Part shown: positions 1-8,750 of the stretch, one piece after another
How positions within the stretch are numbered: position 1 is the stretch's first letter
How the letters are laid out: each line of letters starts with the position of its first letter
Origin: DAOQTX01 sp035340715
GTDB taxonomy: Bacteria > Bacteroidota > Bacteroidia > AKYH767-A > OLB10
Reading direction: 5' to 3'
NCBI GenBank assembly: GCA_035340715.1
Contig: DAOQTX010000013.1
Location: forward strand, 1-48,927
DNA length: 48,927 bases
The notes under the pieces: model-generated
What the model saw: the letters and a program-made list of their open reading frames with translations, nothing else
Database searches by the model: none
Told to the model about the DNA's origin: nothing
Made by a program: the position numbers and the translations under genes

Positions 1-54
1 GTCTATATTTTGTCCGATGCAGCACCAGCAATAGAGTTTATACTAAAAAGTTGA
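1..54 (+). CDS. 3' end of a truncated upstream gene (possible)
   Basis: Frame 1 is open from the window edge and ends at a TGA at 52-54, giving a C-terminal tail that reads VYILSDAAPAIEFILKS. It would converge on the GAPDH gene, whose stop lies at 100. Only 17 residues are visible, so no family can be named. The amino-acid mix looks protein-like, but an open stretch this short could be chance. Bases 55-99 hold a weak CCTTA-GCAG-TAAGG hairpin with no T tract. Confidence 0.35.
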   Translation, partial: VYILSDAAPAIEFILKS

Positions 55-99
55 TAAAACTTTAAATCCTTAGCAGTAAGGAAGAAGATTAACTCGGTA

Positions 100-1569
100 T
101 CAATAATACCTCAATCGGATAACATTTGCCAGATACTTAGTATATCGAATTACCTGACGGCTATAGCCGTATTCATTATCGTACCAAACATAGAGCACAA
201 TGCTTTTCTGATCTTTTGAAACCAGAGTTGCTGCGCTATCTACAATTGAGGCACAAGAATTTCCAACCAAGTCAGTCGAAACCAACTCATTCGATTGACT
301 GAATTGAATTTGCTCTATAAGATCGCCTTTGAGAGCAGCTTCTTTTAATAACCCATTGATATTTTCTTTGCTCACTTCACGCTTTACGGTCAGATTCAAA
401 ATAGCTAATGAAACATCAGGGGTAGGTACACGCACGGCATTGCCGGTAAGAATTCCATCTAAATGCGGCAACACTTTGGCAACAGCTTTGGCAGCACCGG
501 TTTCGGTAATCACCATATTTAAAGCAGCCGAACGTCCTCTGCGGTATTTTTTATGATAGTTGTCCAACAAATTCTGATCATTGGTATAGGCGTGTATGGT
601 TTCAATATGGCCTCGCTCTATCCCAATCGTTTTGTCGATAACGCTCAGCACCGGAACAATGGCATTGGTGGTACACGATGCGGCCGAAAAAATCTTTTCT
701 CCATCGGCAGAGCTGTTTTCGTTTACACCATAAACTACATTGGGCACATCGCCTTTGCCGGGAGCGGTAAGCAATACTTTATCGATTCCTTTTGCTTTTA
801 AATGTTGCGAAAGGCCTTCGCGATCTCTAACCACACCGGTATTGTCGATAAGTATGGCATTGTTGATTCCATAAGCGGTATAATCAATCGATTCGGGCGA
901 TTTGGAACCAATCATATAAACGGTATGACCGTTTACTATAAGCGCCATGTTTTCGGTATCTTCTATTACGGTACCTGCAAAGGGTCCATGCACCGAGTCG
1001 TTTCTTAGCAGTTCTGCTCTTTTGTGTAAGTCATCGGCACCAATATTTCTGAGCACCACCGCACGCAATCGAAGTTGCTCACCCTTTCCGGCTTGACTGA
1101 TGAGTTCACGCATCAACAATCGGCCTATTCGTCCAAAGCCATACAGGACAACATCTTTAGGAGAGATATTGCTTTTATCACTTCCTACATAAGAAGAAAA
1201 TTTATCTTTTATAAAATCGGTTTTGTTGTTTTTATAATTGTCCTTTTCGTTCAACCATTCATAGGCCACTCGACCAATATCAATTCTGGAAGGAGCCAAT
1301 TCTAATTGGGCTAAGATTTGTGCCAATTCAAGCGTATCGAAAATATTAATCGGTTTCTCTACAAAATCTTTAGCATACTGAACCAAACTTAATATTTCGC
1401 TGGTGCTGCGATCAACCAATTGATTTCTGAAAATGATTAGTTCAACCGAGCGTTCAAACCAAAATTTTCCAATTAAGTTAGATAATTCAAGAGCAGCTTT
1501 TTCTTGTTTAATATAATCCGATAAGCCGGATTCATAATCCGATTTCTTAAGTGAAATTGTTTCTGACAT
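100..1569 (-). CDS. gap: Glyceraldehyde-3-phosphate dehydrogenase, long form (489 aa)
   Basis: Oxidises glyceraldehyde-3-phosphate to 1,3-bisphosphoglycerate in cytosolic glycolysis/gluconeogenesis. The dinucleotide-binding loop GFGRIGR is at residues 144-150, the catalytic motif SCTTN has Cys299, and the partner His326 is in ETIHAYTND. The C-terminus carries the family signature WYDNEYGYS. At 489 residues it is about 150 longer than classical GapA, and the extra length is an N-terminal, largely charged and helical segment (1-135), as in the long GAPDH forms of Bacteroidota and some Pseudomonas. The strand-2 end reads VVLRNIG instead of the usual IND, so the acidic residue that favours NAD over NADP seems absent; mixed or NADP use is an inference. 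The start ATG follows a TAnnTTTG promoter by about 30 bases. Monocistronic. Confidence 0.95.
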   Translation of the reverse strand: MSETISLKKSDYESGLSDYIKQEKAALELSNLIGKFWFERSVELIIFRNQLVDRSTSEILSLVQYAKDFVEKPINIFDTLELAQILAQLELAPSRIDIGRVAYEWLNEKDNYKNNKTDFIKDKFSSYVGSDKSNISPKDVVLYGFGRIGRLLMRELISQAGKGEQLRLRAVVLRNIGADDLHKRAELLRNDSVHGPFAGTVIEDTENMALIVNGHTVYMIGSKSPESIDYTAYGINNAILIDNTGVVRDREGLSQHLKAKGIDKVLLTAPGKGDVPNVVYGVNENSSADGEKIFSAASCTTNAIVPVLSVIDKTIGIERGHIETIHAYTNDQNLLDNYHKKYRRGRSAALNMVITETGAAKAVAKVLPHLDGILTGNAVRVPTPDVSLAILNLTVKREVSKENINGLLKEAALKGDLIEQIQFSQSNELVSTDLVGNSCASIVDSAATLVSKDQKSIVLYVWYDNEYGYSRQVIRYTKYLANVIRLRYY

Positions 1570-1598
1570 GATAAAAATTAAAATTTAGATTGCGATGG

Positions 1599-1606
1599 CA
1601 AAGGTA
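1599..1606 (-). promoter_or_regulatory. -7 promoter box of the GAPDH gene
   Basis: Read on the minus strand this is TACCTTTG, a perfect match to the Bacteroidota -7 consensus TAnnTTTG, placed about 30 bases before the GAPDH ATG. No clear -33 TTTG is seen at the right distance, because the sigma-factor terminator hairpin lies there. Confidence 0.7.
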
Positions 1607-1612
1607 CATAAC

Positions 1613-1640
1613 AAATTCGGAAGCGATTGCTTCCGAATTT
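1613..1640 (-). terminator. Hairpin between sigma factor and GAPDH genes
   Basis: A perfect 12-bp inverted repeat (AAATTCGGAAGC / GCTTCCGAATTT) around a 4-base loop, 9 bases after the sigma-factor stop codon. It is the likely transcription end of that gene. The downstream T tract is weak (TTTGTT), so termination efficiency is uncertain. It also overlaps the expected -33 region of the GAPDH promoter. Confidence 0.65.
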
Positions 1641-1648
1641 TAAAGAGT

Positions 1649-2512
1649 TTATCCTAAGTAGGCTTTCAATAATTTTGATCTGGATTTATGCCTTAATCTC
1701 CGAATGGCTTTTTCTTTAATTTGTCGAACACGTTCGCGAGTCAAATCAAATTTAGCACCTATTTCTTCCAAGGTCAAACCATGGTTCATACCAATGCCAA
1801 AAAATAATTTAATCACTTCTCTTTCTCTTTCGGTTAGGGTATTGAGTGAACGCTCAATTTCTTTTTGAAGACTTTCATTCATCAAATGATTATCGGCACG
1901 AGGTGAGTCGTGATTTTCTAATACATCCAACAAACTATTGTCTTCACCTTGAACAAAAGGAGCATCCATAGAAACATGCTTTCCGGAAACACGCATGGTG
2001 TCTGCAATTTTTTCGATCGGCACTTCCAATTGAGTGGCCAATTCTTCGGCAGAAGGTTCTCTTTCAAATTCCTGTTCCAATTTTGAATAGGCTTTGCTGA
2101 TTTTGTTTAAAGAACCCACCTGATTTAAAGGCAAACGAACAATACGCGATTGCTCTGCCAATGCCTGTAGAATACTTTGACGAATCCACCATACCGCATA
2201 GGAAATAAATTTAAATCCGCGGGTTTCATCAAATCGCTTGGCGGCTTTGATTAAACCTAAGTTGCCTTCATTGATCAAATCAGGTAAACTTAAGCCTTGA
2301 TTTTGGTATTGCTTGGCAACCGACACCACGAAACGAAGATTTGCTTTAGTCATTCGATCCAATGCATCCTGATCTCCTTCGCGGATCTTCCTGGCCAACC
2401 GTACTTCTTCTTCTGCGGTGATAAGTTCCTCACGGCCAATTTCTTGTAAATATTTCTCAAGCGATTGGCTCTCACGATTGGTAATGGATTTGGTTATTTT
2501 AAGTTGCCTCAT
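1649..2512 (-). CDS. rpoD: Primary RNA polymerase sigma factor (RpoD/SigA type, 287 aa)
   Basis: Directs RNA polymerase to housekeeping promoters. Region 1.2 is at about residues 15-45 (SLEKYLQEIG), region 2 at 55-125 with the core-binding and DNA-melting stretch around FKFISYAVWWIRQSI, region 3 at 130-205, and region 4 at 225-285 with the helix-turn-helix TLEEIGAKFDLTRERVRQI. It lacks the acidic region 1.1, as is usual for the roughly 287-residue primary sigma factor of Bacteroidota. This factor is known to recognise TTTG (-33) and TAnnTTTG (-7), the motifs seen before many genes here, including its own. Confidence 0.96.
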   Translation of the reverse strand: MRQLKITKSITNRESQSLEKYLQEIGREELITAEEEVRLARKIREGDQDALDRMTKANLRFVVSVAKQYQNQGLSLPDLINEGNLGLIKAAKRFDETRGFKFISYAVWWIRQSILQALAEQSRIVRLPLNQVGSLNKISKAYSKLEQEFEREPSAEELATQLEVPIEKIADTMRVSGKHVSMDAPFVQGEDNSLLDVLENHDSPRADNHLMNESLQKEIERSLNTLTEREREVIKLFFGIGMNHGLTLEEIGAKFDLTRERVRQIKEKAIRRLRHKSRSKLLKAYLG

Positions 2513-2576
2513 ATAGTGAATTAAATTTGGTTAAAATCAAACAAAAAAGGTGTAAAAAGTGAAAAATTTACAGTTG

Positions 2577-2608
2577 CAAAAGTAATCTAATAAACTATGG
2601 TTGTCAAA
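2577..2608 (-). promoter_or_regulatory. Promoter of the primary sigma factor gene
   Basis: On the minus strand TTTG (2608-2605) is followed after 20 bases by TACTTTTG (2584-2577), the best complete two-part Bacteroidota promoter in the window. It implies a leader of roughly 60 bases. The remainder of the 206-base gap down to 2718 shows nothing else of note. Confidence 0.8.
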
Positions 2609-2718
2609 TTTATTGACAACACAAAAATGCCCAATCACCAATAAAAAACTGATGTTAATAAAAAATACATCTAAGAAAGAGCTTTTGGAACGAAGGATTA
2701 AAGATACATATAAAATAT

Positions 2719-4164
2719 TTACATACCCAATCCGTAATAAGCACTTACACCATTTGGATAAAATCCGCCAATTAAAATACCGCCCTTATTGTTTTGCAAC
2801 ATTCGAACGACTTCATCGGGTGTTTCAACCGATTCATTGTTGATGGAGGTAATGATAAATCCTTCGCGAATTCCTGCCGATTTAAAACGGCCATTTTGTA
2901 ACGCGTTTACTTTTACTCCAGATTTTACTTTCAAATTTTTTAAATCGTTGTCGCTCGCTCTGGAAAGTTCAGCACCTAAAATTTCAAATAATTCTTCTTC
3001 GTTTTTAACCAACTTGGTAGTTCCCATTCTGTTTTTCAATTCAATTAAAAACTCCTTGGGTTTTCCATTTCGATGCACAACAATATTTACCTTATCTCCC
3101 GGGCGGTATCGCCCTATTTGTTCGAGCAGTTGGGCCACATCATCCACTTTTACTTTGTTTACTTCTGTAATCACATCGCCAATTTCCAAGCCGGCATCCA
3201 AAGCAGCACCCCCATCGGTTAAACGATTTACATAAATTCCTTTTGGAAGTTTGAGTCCTTTTTCATCGGCTATTTTAGCGTCAACATTTTGAATTCCCAC
3301 GCCTATATAGGCTCTTTGCACGGTTCCAAATTCGGCTAAGTCATCCACCACTTTTCTTACAATATTGGCTGGTATGGCAAAAGAATAACCGGCATAGGCA
3401 CCGGTGGTCGAAGCTATGGCGGTATTAATGCCCATCAACTCGCCTTTGGTATTGACCAATGCGCCACCACTGTTTCCTGGGTTCACTGCGGCATCGGTTT
3501 GTATAAAAGCTTCGATAGATGATTGTTCGGGAATGATGTTGATGTTTCGTGCTTTGGCACTTACAATACCGGCTGTAACGGTAGAGGTAAGGTTAAAAGG
3601 ATTGCCTACGGCCAAAACCCACTCACCAATTTGTATTTGATCAGAATTACCAAATGCAATGCTCTTCAAATCGTCTTGATCAATTTTCAGTAGTGCAACA
3701 TCGGTAGCGGGATCAGCGCCAATCAGTTTGGCTTCAAATTCTCTACGGTCGTGAAGGGTAACGCTTATTTTATCGGCACCATTAATCACATGATTGTTGG
3801 TGACAATAAATCCATCGTTCGATAATATTACACCCGATCCGCTGCCTTGCTGCGGAGGTAAATTTCTGGGCGTACGATCGCCAAAGAAAAAACTAAATGG
3901 ATCATAATAGGAACCTGCTCTCGATTCGGTTAAAGTTTTAACATGCACAACAGACTCTAAAGTTGATTCAGCCGCATTGGTAAAATTAATTCCGTTTTCG
4001 GGCAATCCTGGATATGAAGTACGATGCAATTGACCTGTAAATGACTCGATTGAATTGTTGGATAATTGCTCATTGGATGTGTGTATAAAATAATAAGCGC
4101 CTATTCCGCCACCGGTCAAAGCGATTAAAAACATTACTAAAAAATTAAGCAGTTTCTTTTTCAT
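2719..4164 (-). CDS. htrA: HtrA/DegP-type periplasmic serine protease with PDZ domains
   Basis: Envelope quality-control protease/chaperone. An N-terminal hydrophobic signal or anchor (about residues 4-27) precedes a trypsin-like domain. Counted from the chosen ATG, the catalytic triad is His125 (NNHV), Asp155 (TDVALL) and Ser232 (GNSGGAL). A PDZ domain follows at about 285-375 and a second, more diverged one at the C-terminus. The frame is open 20 codons further upstream, but only the ATG at 4164 gives a normal MKKK-plus-hydrophobic signal sequence, so it was chosen. Length, about 481 residues, is normal. The leader carries an inverted repeat (4202-4226). Divergent from dapF. Confidence 0.95.
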   Translation of the reverse strand: MKKKLLNFLVMFLIALTGGGIGAYYFIHTSNEQLSNNSIESFTGQLHRTSYPGLPENGINFTNAAESTLESVVHVKTLTESRAGSYYDPFSFFFGDRTPRNLPPQQGSGSGVILSNDGFIVTNNHVINGADKISVTLHDRREFEAKLIGADPATDVALLKIDQDDLKSIAFGNSDQIQIGEWVLAVGNPFNLTSTVTAGIVSAKARNINIIPEQSSIEAFIQTDAAVNPGNSGGALVNTKGELMGINTAIASTTGAYAGYSFAIPANIVRKVVDDLAEFGTVQRAYIGVGIQNVDAKIADEKGLKLPKGIYVNRLTDGGAALDAGLEIGDVITEVNKVKVDDVAQLLEQIGRYRPGDKVNIVVHRNGKPKEFLIELKNRMGTTKLVKNEEELFEILGAELSRASDNDLKNLKVKSGVKVNALQNGRFKSAGIREGFIITSINNESVETPDEVVRMLQNNKGGILIGGFYPNGVSAYYGLGM

Positions 4165-4201
4165 TGTTTTAAATTGAATGTTGTTCAAATATTTCCAAAT
4201 A

Positions 4202-4226
4202 ATATGCCACTGAAAATTTGGCATAT
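4202..4226 (-). promoter_or_regulatory. Inverted repeat in the htrA leader
   Basis: ATATGCCA and TGGCATAT form an 8-bp inverted repeat with a 9-base spacer. It directly follows, in the minus direction, a TTACTTTG box (4234-4227) that resembles the -7 motif. It could be an operator or an RNA hairpin at the 5' end of the htrA message. Function not known. Confidence 0.5.
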
Positions 4227-4342
4227 CAAAGTAACGTAAAGAAATTTCTCTTAGTTTTTAATTAACAAAATTTAACCAAGAATTCAGACGCCATAGTTTC
4301 CAATTACACCTTATTATTTGTTTATTTTTACCATTGCAAAAT

Positions 4343-5143
4343 ATGGAGATCCAATTTTATAAATATGAAGGAACAGGAAATGATTTTGTCATTATAGATG
4401 ACAGAAGTTCACTGTTTCCGGTTCGGAACCATGCATTGGTGAAAAAACTATGTAACAGAAGAACAGGAATAGGGGCAGATGGTTTAATATTGATCAAAGA
4501 ATTTCCGCTATTCGATTTTGAAATGATCTATTACAATGCCGATGGTTTTGAAGGTTCGTTTTGTGGCAATGGCAGTCGTTGTATAGTAGCCTTTGCACAT
4601 AAATTAGGACTCATTCAATCAGAAGCATCTTTCAAAGCGGCAGACGGTACACATAAAGCCAAGATTATTTCGTACGATAGCAAAAGCGATAAAGCCGAAA
4701 TAGAAGTGGAGATGAAAAGCGCATTCCCAAAATTGCTTAATGAATCGGCTGCCTTTATTGATACCGGTTCACCTCATCACATAGAGTTTTGTAACGATGT
4801 GAATCAAATAAATGTAGTGGAAGAGGGCAGACGGATCAGATATTCAGATCCTTATGGAAAGGCAGGTGCCAATGTAAATTTTGTTCAGGCAGTGCCCGGA
4901 GGAATTTCTATACGCACTTACGAGCGCGGTGTTGAAGACGAGACCCTTTCCTGCGGAACAGGAGTGGTGGGTTCTGCATTGGCATCGGTTAATGCAGGGT
5001 TTGTAAACGATTCGGGAATGGTGATTGTGAACACACAAGGCGGAATATTGAAAGTAGCCTACACACAACTGAACAATTCCTTTGATAAGATTAAACTGAT
5101 CGGACCGGTTTCATTAGTGTTCAGTGGAAAAATAGAGATATGA
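4343..5143 (+). CDS. dapF: Diaminopimelate epimerase
   Basis: Converts LL- to meso-diaminopimelate for lysine and meso-DAP peptidoglycan. Both active-site cysteines are present: Cys74 in FCGNGSRC and Cys204 in LSCGTGVVG. The N-terminal signature KYEGTGNDF is intact and the length of 266 is typical. The ATG at 4343 lies only 6 bases after TACCATTG, a near-match to the -7 promoter box, so the message may begin at or next to the start codon; a TTG three codons upstream overlaps the box and is less likely. First gene of a plus-strand run; its stop overlaps the next start. Confidence 0.96.
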   Translation: MEIQFYKYEGTGNDFVIIDDRSSLFPVRNHALVKKLCNRRTGIGADGLILIKEFPLFDFEMIYYNADGFEGSFCGNGSRCIVAFAHKLGLIQSEASFKAADGTHKAKIISYDSKSDKAEIEVEMKSAFPKLLNESAAFIDTGSPHHIEFCNDVNQINVVEEGRRIRYSDPYGKAGANVNFVQAVPGGISIRTYERGVEDETLSCGTGVVGSALASVNAGFVNDSGMVIVNTQGGILKVAYTQLNNSFDKIKLIGPVSLVFSGKIEI

Positions 5144-5673
5144 TGGTAAAGGATAAGATTAAACTTCGTGCTATGGAACCATCAGATCTTGATCTGATGT
5201 ATGATTGGGAAAATAATCAGGATATAAAAAGAGCGGGCGATTCACTTCAATATTATTCCAAGCAAGTGATAGAAGAGTTTATCGATCGTAGAGAAGAAGA
5301 TATTTATCAAAGCGGACAGATGCGCTTGGTTATAGTTTTGGAATCGGATGAGAAAGAGGCTTTAGGCTATATCGACCTATATGATTTTGATGCACACAAC
5401 CGTAAAGCCGCAGTGGGTATTTTAATTGGAAAAGTGGAGAACCGAAGAAAGGGTTATGCCAATGAAGCCCTTGAGCTTTTGAAAAAATTTGCCTTCGATC
5501 GTTTGTTGCTCAATCAGCTGTATTGTTTTATTGAATACAGCAATAAAGAGAGCATAGATCTTTTTGTAAAGAGCGGATTTTCAAAAAATGCGGTTTTGCA
5601 AAAATGGATTAAGAATGCACAAGGCTATAACAATGTAGTGCTCATGCAATGCCTTTATTCCGAATCGAGCTAA
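5140..5673 (+). CDS. GNAT-family N-acetyltransferase (RimJ/RimL-like)
   Basis: Predicted acetyl-CoA-dependent acyltransferase of 177 residues. The N-terminal IKLRAMEPSDLDLMYDWEN is typical of the RimJ/RimL/SpeG branch. The acetyl-CoA binding motif A is at about 105-130 (VGILIGKVENRRKGYANEAL), and FVKSGF near 145-150 matches the end of the fold. Its ATG overlaps the dapF TGA, so it is translationally coupled. The substrate cannot be told from sequence. Confidence 0.88.
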   Translation: MMVKDKIKLRAMEPSDLDLMYDWENNQDIKRAGDSLQYYSKQVIEEFIDRREEDIYQSGQMRLVIVLESDEKEALGYIDLYDFDAHNRKAAVGILIGKVENRRKGYANEALELLKKFAFDRLLLNQLYCFIEYSNKESIDLFVKSGFSKNAVLQKWIKNAQGYNNVVLMQCLYSESS

Positions 5674-5674
5674 A

Positions 5675-7651
5675 GTGAAAAAAGGAGTATCCATTATATT
5701 TATGTTGCTGCTGTTTCTCCTTGCAGTACTGATTTCGTGTTCGCAACAAAAAGATAAAAAGCCTGAACTATTGAGCGATTTTGCTGCAAAAGATACCTTG
5801 ACAAAATATGTAGGTATGGAAACTTGTAAATCATGTCACATTGATAAGTTTGAAGACTTTCAACATACCGGAATGGGTTTGAGTTGGGGAGAAGCGAGCA
5901 AAGAAAAATCAAGTGCGGTATTCAATGCAACAGCCGGATTTTACGATTCAAAAATCGATTTAAATTATCACGCCTATTGGAGTAATGAAAATTTACACTT
6001 CATTGAGTTTAGGAAGCATTTGGGAGATACTACATTCAAGCGAAATGAAAAAGTAGATTATATCGTTGGTTCGGGGCAGCATACCAATTCTCACATCATC
6101 AATCGGAATGGATATTTGTTTCAGGCCCCAATGACTTTTTATACGCAAAGTAAGAAATGGGATTTTCCTCCGGGTTTTGAAAATGGAAATAATTCGCGCT
6201 TCGGAAGAGCTATAGGATTGGAGTGTATAAGTTGTCACAATGCGTATCCTGAAATGGTTTTGGGTTCGGAAAATAAATACAATATCGTTCCTCATGGAAT
6301 TGATTGCGAAAGATGTCACGGGCCTGGCTCTGTGCACGTAGCGCAAAAGAAAGCAGGACTGCTAGTTGATGTAAATAAAGAAACCGATTACAGTATTGTG
6401 AATCCATCGAAGCTCGAAAGCGATCTGCAATTTGATGTATGTCAACGCTGTCATATACAAGGGAATGCCGTATTGAATCCGGGTAAAACATTTTTCGATT
6501 TTAAGCCGAGTAATAAACTGTCGGACGTAATGAATGTTTTTATGCCGGTGTACAGTGGGCAAGAATCGGAGCATATTATGGCATCTCATGCAGAGCGATT
6601 GAAAATGAGTCGCTGTTATTTGGAAAGCATTAATGGAAACAGATCGAATAATGGATCCTTTACGTGCATCAGCTGTCATAATCCACATGTCAGCGTTACA
6701 AAAACCGATAAGAGTATTTTTAACAATAGTTGTAATTCTTGCCACGCAGAGCCTTCGAGTGTTTGTACTTTGGAAGAAAAAATCCGATTAAAAGAAAATA
6801 ATAATTGCGTTTCTTGTCACATGGAAAAATCGGGCGCAATAGATATTCCGCATGTACGTGTTACCGATCATTTTATCAAAATTCCAAATAAAACTTCCGT
6901 AAAATCAAACCTGACCAATAGGCAATTAAAGGGAATTGTAGCCATTAACAACCATAATCCATCCTATCTTTCCATTGCAAAAGCCTGGATTGCATATAAC
7001 GAGAAATTTGGCTTTGATGCTTCTGCATTGGATAGTGCAACCTATTATTTGGGTTTAGCAAATAAGCAGGAGGAGCTTAAATATATTCTATCCGCTCAAA
7101 TTCATATCCATTACTTAAAGCAAGAACATCGGTCAAATGCACAATTGTTTGCTTCACAAAAGCACCTGATTGAAATGTTTTCTAGTCCTTCCTATTCGAA
7201 CGAAGATGCTTGGACTTGTTACCGTATGGGGGAATCGTTTTTGCAGTTGAACCAATTGGCAATGGCAACTCAGTGGATTCAAAAAGCTTGTGATTTGGCA
7301 CCTTATCAAATGAATTTTAATAATCGCTTGGCGAGTTTATACATCGATCAAAAAAAATACAAGCAAGCTAAAGTTTTGCTTCAGTTTATCATTAAAGAAC
7401 AAGCGCACAATGACCAAGCACTTTGCAATCTTGGTTATCTTTATTTGCTTTCGGAGAACGATACTATGATGGCTCGAAACTATTACAATAGAGCTTTGCA
7501 ATACAATCCCGACTATGAACAAGCTTTATTAAATATTGTAGGATTAGAATTGATTGGATCAAACCTTAAAGAGGCAAAGCGGGTTTTGAATGTTGTTTTG
7601 AGCATTAATCCTGATAATAAAAAAGCGAAGCAGTTGTTATTAAATTTGTAA
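5675..7651 (+). CDS. Multiheme c-type cytochrome lipoprotein with C-terminal TPRs
   Basis: A probable periplasm-facing, membrane-anchored electron-transfer protein of 658 residues. A lipoprotein signal ends at Cys22 (VLISC). Seven CxxCH heme-binding motifs begin at Cys51, 184, 211, 256, 331, 353 and 378. Residues from about 500 to the end are tetratricopeptide repeats (e.g. AWTCYRMGESFLQLNQ, ALCNLGYLYL, NYYNRALQYNPDY). The arrangement resembles cytochrome c554/hydroxylamine-oxidoreductase-like proteins fused to TPRs; partner and substrate are unknown. The start is GTG, one base after the upstream stop, and gives a normal lipoprotein signal. It lies between an acetyltransferase and mltG with no other respiratory gene visible. 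Confidence 0.85.
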   Translation: MKKGVSIIFMLLLFLLAVLISCSQQKDKKPELLSDFAAKDTLTKYVGMETCKSCHIDKFEDFQHTGMGLSWGEASKEKSSAVFNATAGFYDSKIDLNYHAYWSNENLHFIEFRKHLGDTTFKRNEKVDYIVGSGQHTNSHIINRNGYLFQAPMTFYTQSKKWDFPPGFENGNNSRFGRAIGLECISCHNAYPEMVLGSENKYNIVPHGIDCERCHGPGSVHVAQKKAGLLVDVNKETDYSIVNPSKLESDLQFDVCQRCHIQGNAVLNPGKTFFDFKPSNKLSDVMNVFMPVYSGQESEHIMASHAERLKMSRCYLESINGNRSNNGSFTCISCHNPHVSVTKTDKSIFNNSCNSCHAEPSSVCTLEEKIRLKENNNCVSCHMEKSGAIDIPHVRVTDHFIKIPNKTSVKSNLTNRQLKGIVAINNHNPSYLSIAKAWIAYNEKFGFDASALDSATYYLGLANKQEELKYILSAQIHIHYLKQEHRSNAQLFASQKHLIEMFSSPSYSNEDAWTCYRMGESFLQLNQLAMATQWIQKACDLAPYQMNFNNRLASLYIDQKKYKQAKVLLQFIIKEQAHNDQALCNLGYLYLLSENDTMMARNYYNRALQYNPDYEQALLNIVGLELIGSNLKEAKRVLNVVLSINPDNKKAKQLLLNL

Positions 7652-7660
7652 GCGAATAAA

Positions 7661-8716
7661 ATGGCCAAGAAAAAAAATAAAAAGACTAAACTGTTGCGTT
7701 GGATCCTAATGACAGCTATTGCGTTTGCATTATTTAGCGGGATAGCTTTGTATAGTTATTACAAGAAGGTTTATCATTCCAATATTCAGCATATTGAGAA
7801 CAACTACTTGTATATACCAAGTGGCAGTACTTTTGACGATGTGATTGCAGTAGTGAATGATGCTGAAATATTGATCGATAAAGCCTCATTTGAATGGGTG
7901 GCAAAAAAAATGGAATACGATAAAGCCATTAAGCCGGGGCGCTATGAAATACATGCCGGAATGAGCAATCACGACTTGGTATCATTATTACGCTCAGGGA
8001 AACAATCACCTATTCGGTTTACTTTTTCCAGTTTACGATCGGTAGATCGATTAGCCGGAATGGCCGGATCAAAATTTGAATGCGACTCCATTTCCATCAT
8101 GAGTCTTTTATCCAACACGGAATATATAGATTCATTAGGATTTACAAAGGCATCATTGCCTTCATTGTTTATCCCTAATACCTATGAGTTTTATTGGAAT
8201 ACCAGTGCACGTCAGTTTGTTGATCGAATGTTTACTGAGCATCAAACCTTTTGGAATGAAAAACGATTATCGCGCTTGAAAGAATTGGGACTCAGCAAAA
8301 CTGAATTGGTAACCCTGGCTTCAATTGTAGAGAAAGAAACCAATAAAAACGATGAGAAGGCCATCATAGCCGGAGTGTATGTGAATCGATTGCGTGACGA
8401 TTGGAAACTGGAGGCCGATCCAACTTTGGTGTTTGCTAATGGTGATTTTACGATCAAGAGAGTGCTGAATATTCATAAAGAAATAGATTCACCTTACAAT
8501 ACATACAAATACCTGGGATTACCTCCCGGGCCTATTTGCATACCCTCCATCGCATCCATTGAAGCGAGTCTGAATTTTAAGAATCACAACTATTATTTCT
8601 TTTGTGCCCGAGAAGATTTTTCAGGCTATCATAATTTTGCAGAAGACTATAGAACGCATTTACAAAATGCTAAAAAGTATCAAAGAGAATTGAGTAAGCG
8701 AAACATTAATTCTTAA
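7661..8716 (+). CDS. mltG: Endolytic murein transglycosylase MltG
   Basis: Cleaves nascent glycan strands and so sets peptidoglycan chain length. A lysine-rich cytoplasmic start (MAKKKNKK) is followed by one membrane segment at about residues 12-31 and a periplasmic YceG domain. The catalytic glutamate is Glu224 in ASIVEKET. Conserved YVNRL, LEADPTL and GLPPGPI motifs follow. Length 351 is typical. It starts 9 bases after the cytochrome gene, in the same run as dapF. Confidence 0.95.
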   Translation: MAKKKNKKTKLLRWILMTAIAFALFSGIALYSYYKKVYHSNIQHIENNYLYIPSGSTFDDVIAVVNDAEILIDKASFEWVAKKMEYDKAIKPGRYEIHAGMSNHDLVSLLRSGKQSPIRFTFSSLRSVDRLAGMAGSKFECDSISIMSLLSNTEYIDSLGFTKASLPSLFIPNTYEFYWNTSARQFVDRMFTEHQTFWNEKRLSRLKELGLSKTELVTLASIVEKETNKNDEKAIIAGVYVNRLRDDWKLEADPTLVFANGDFTIKRVLNIHKEIDSPYNTYKYLGLPPGPICIPSIASIEASLNFKNHNYYFFCAREDFSGYHNFAEDYRTHLQNAKKYQRELSKRNINS

Positions 8717-8750
8717 TTCATCCATCTTTTTTTACTTTGCATGGATAAAC

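Noticed and set aside
2601..2843. Plus-strand open frame of 80 codons between the sigma factor and htrA genes
   Set aside because: It runs antisense into the 3' end of htrA, has no promoter box and its translation looks like the complement of coding and AT-rich spacer sequence.
8722..8748. ATCCAT/ATGGAT inverted repeat between mltG and the next gene as a terminator
   Set aside because: The stem is only 6 bp with a 16-base loop and no T tract follows; it more likely reflects the promoter region of the next gene.
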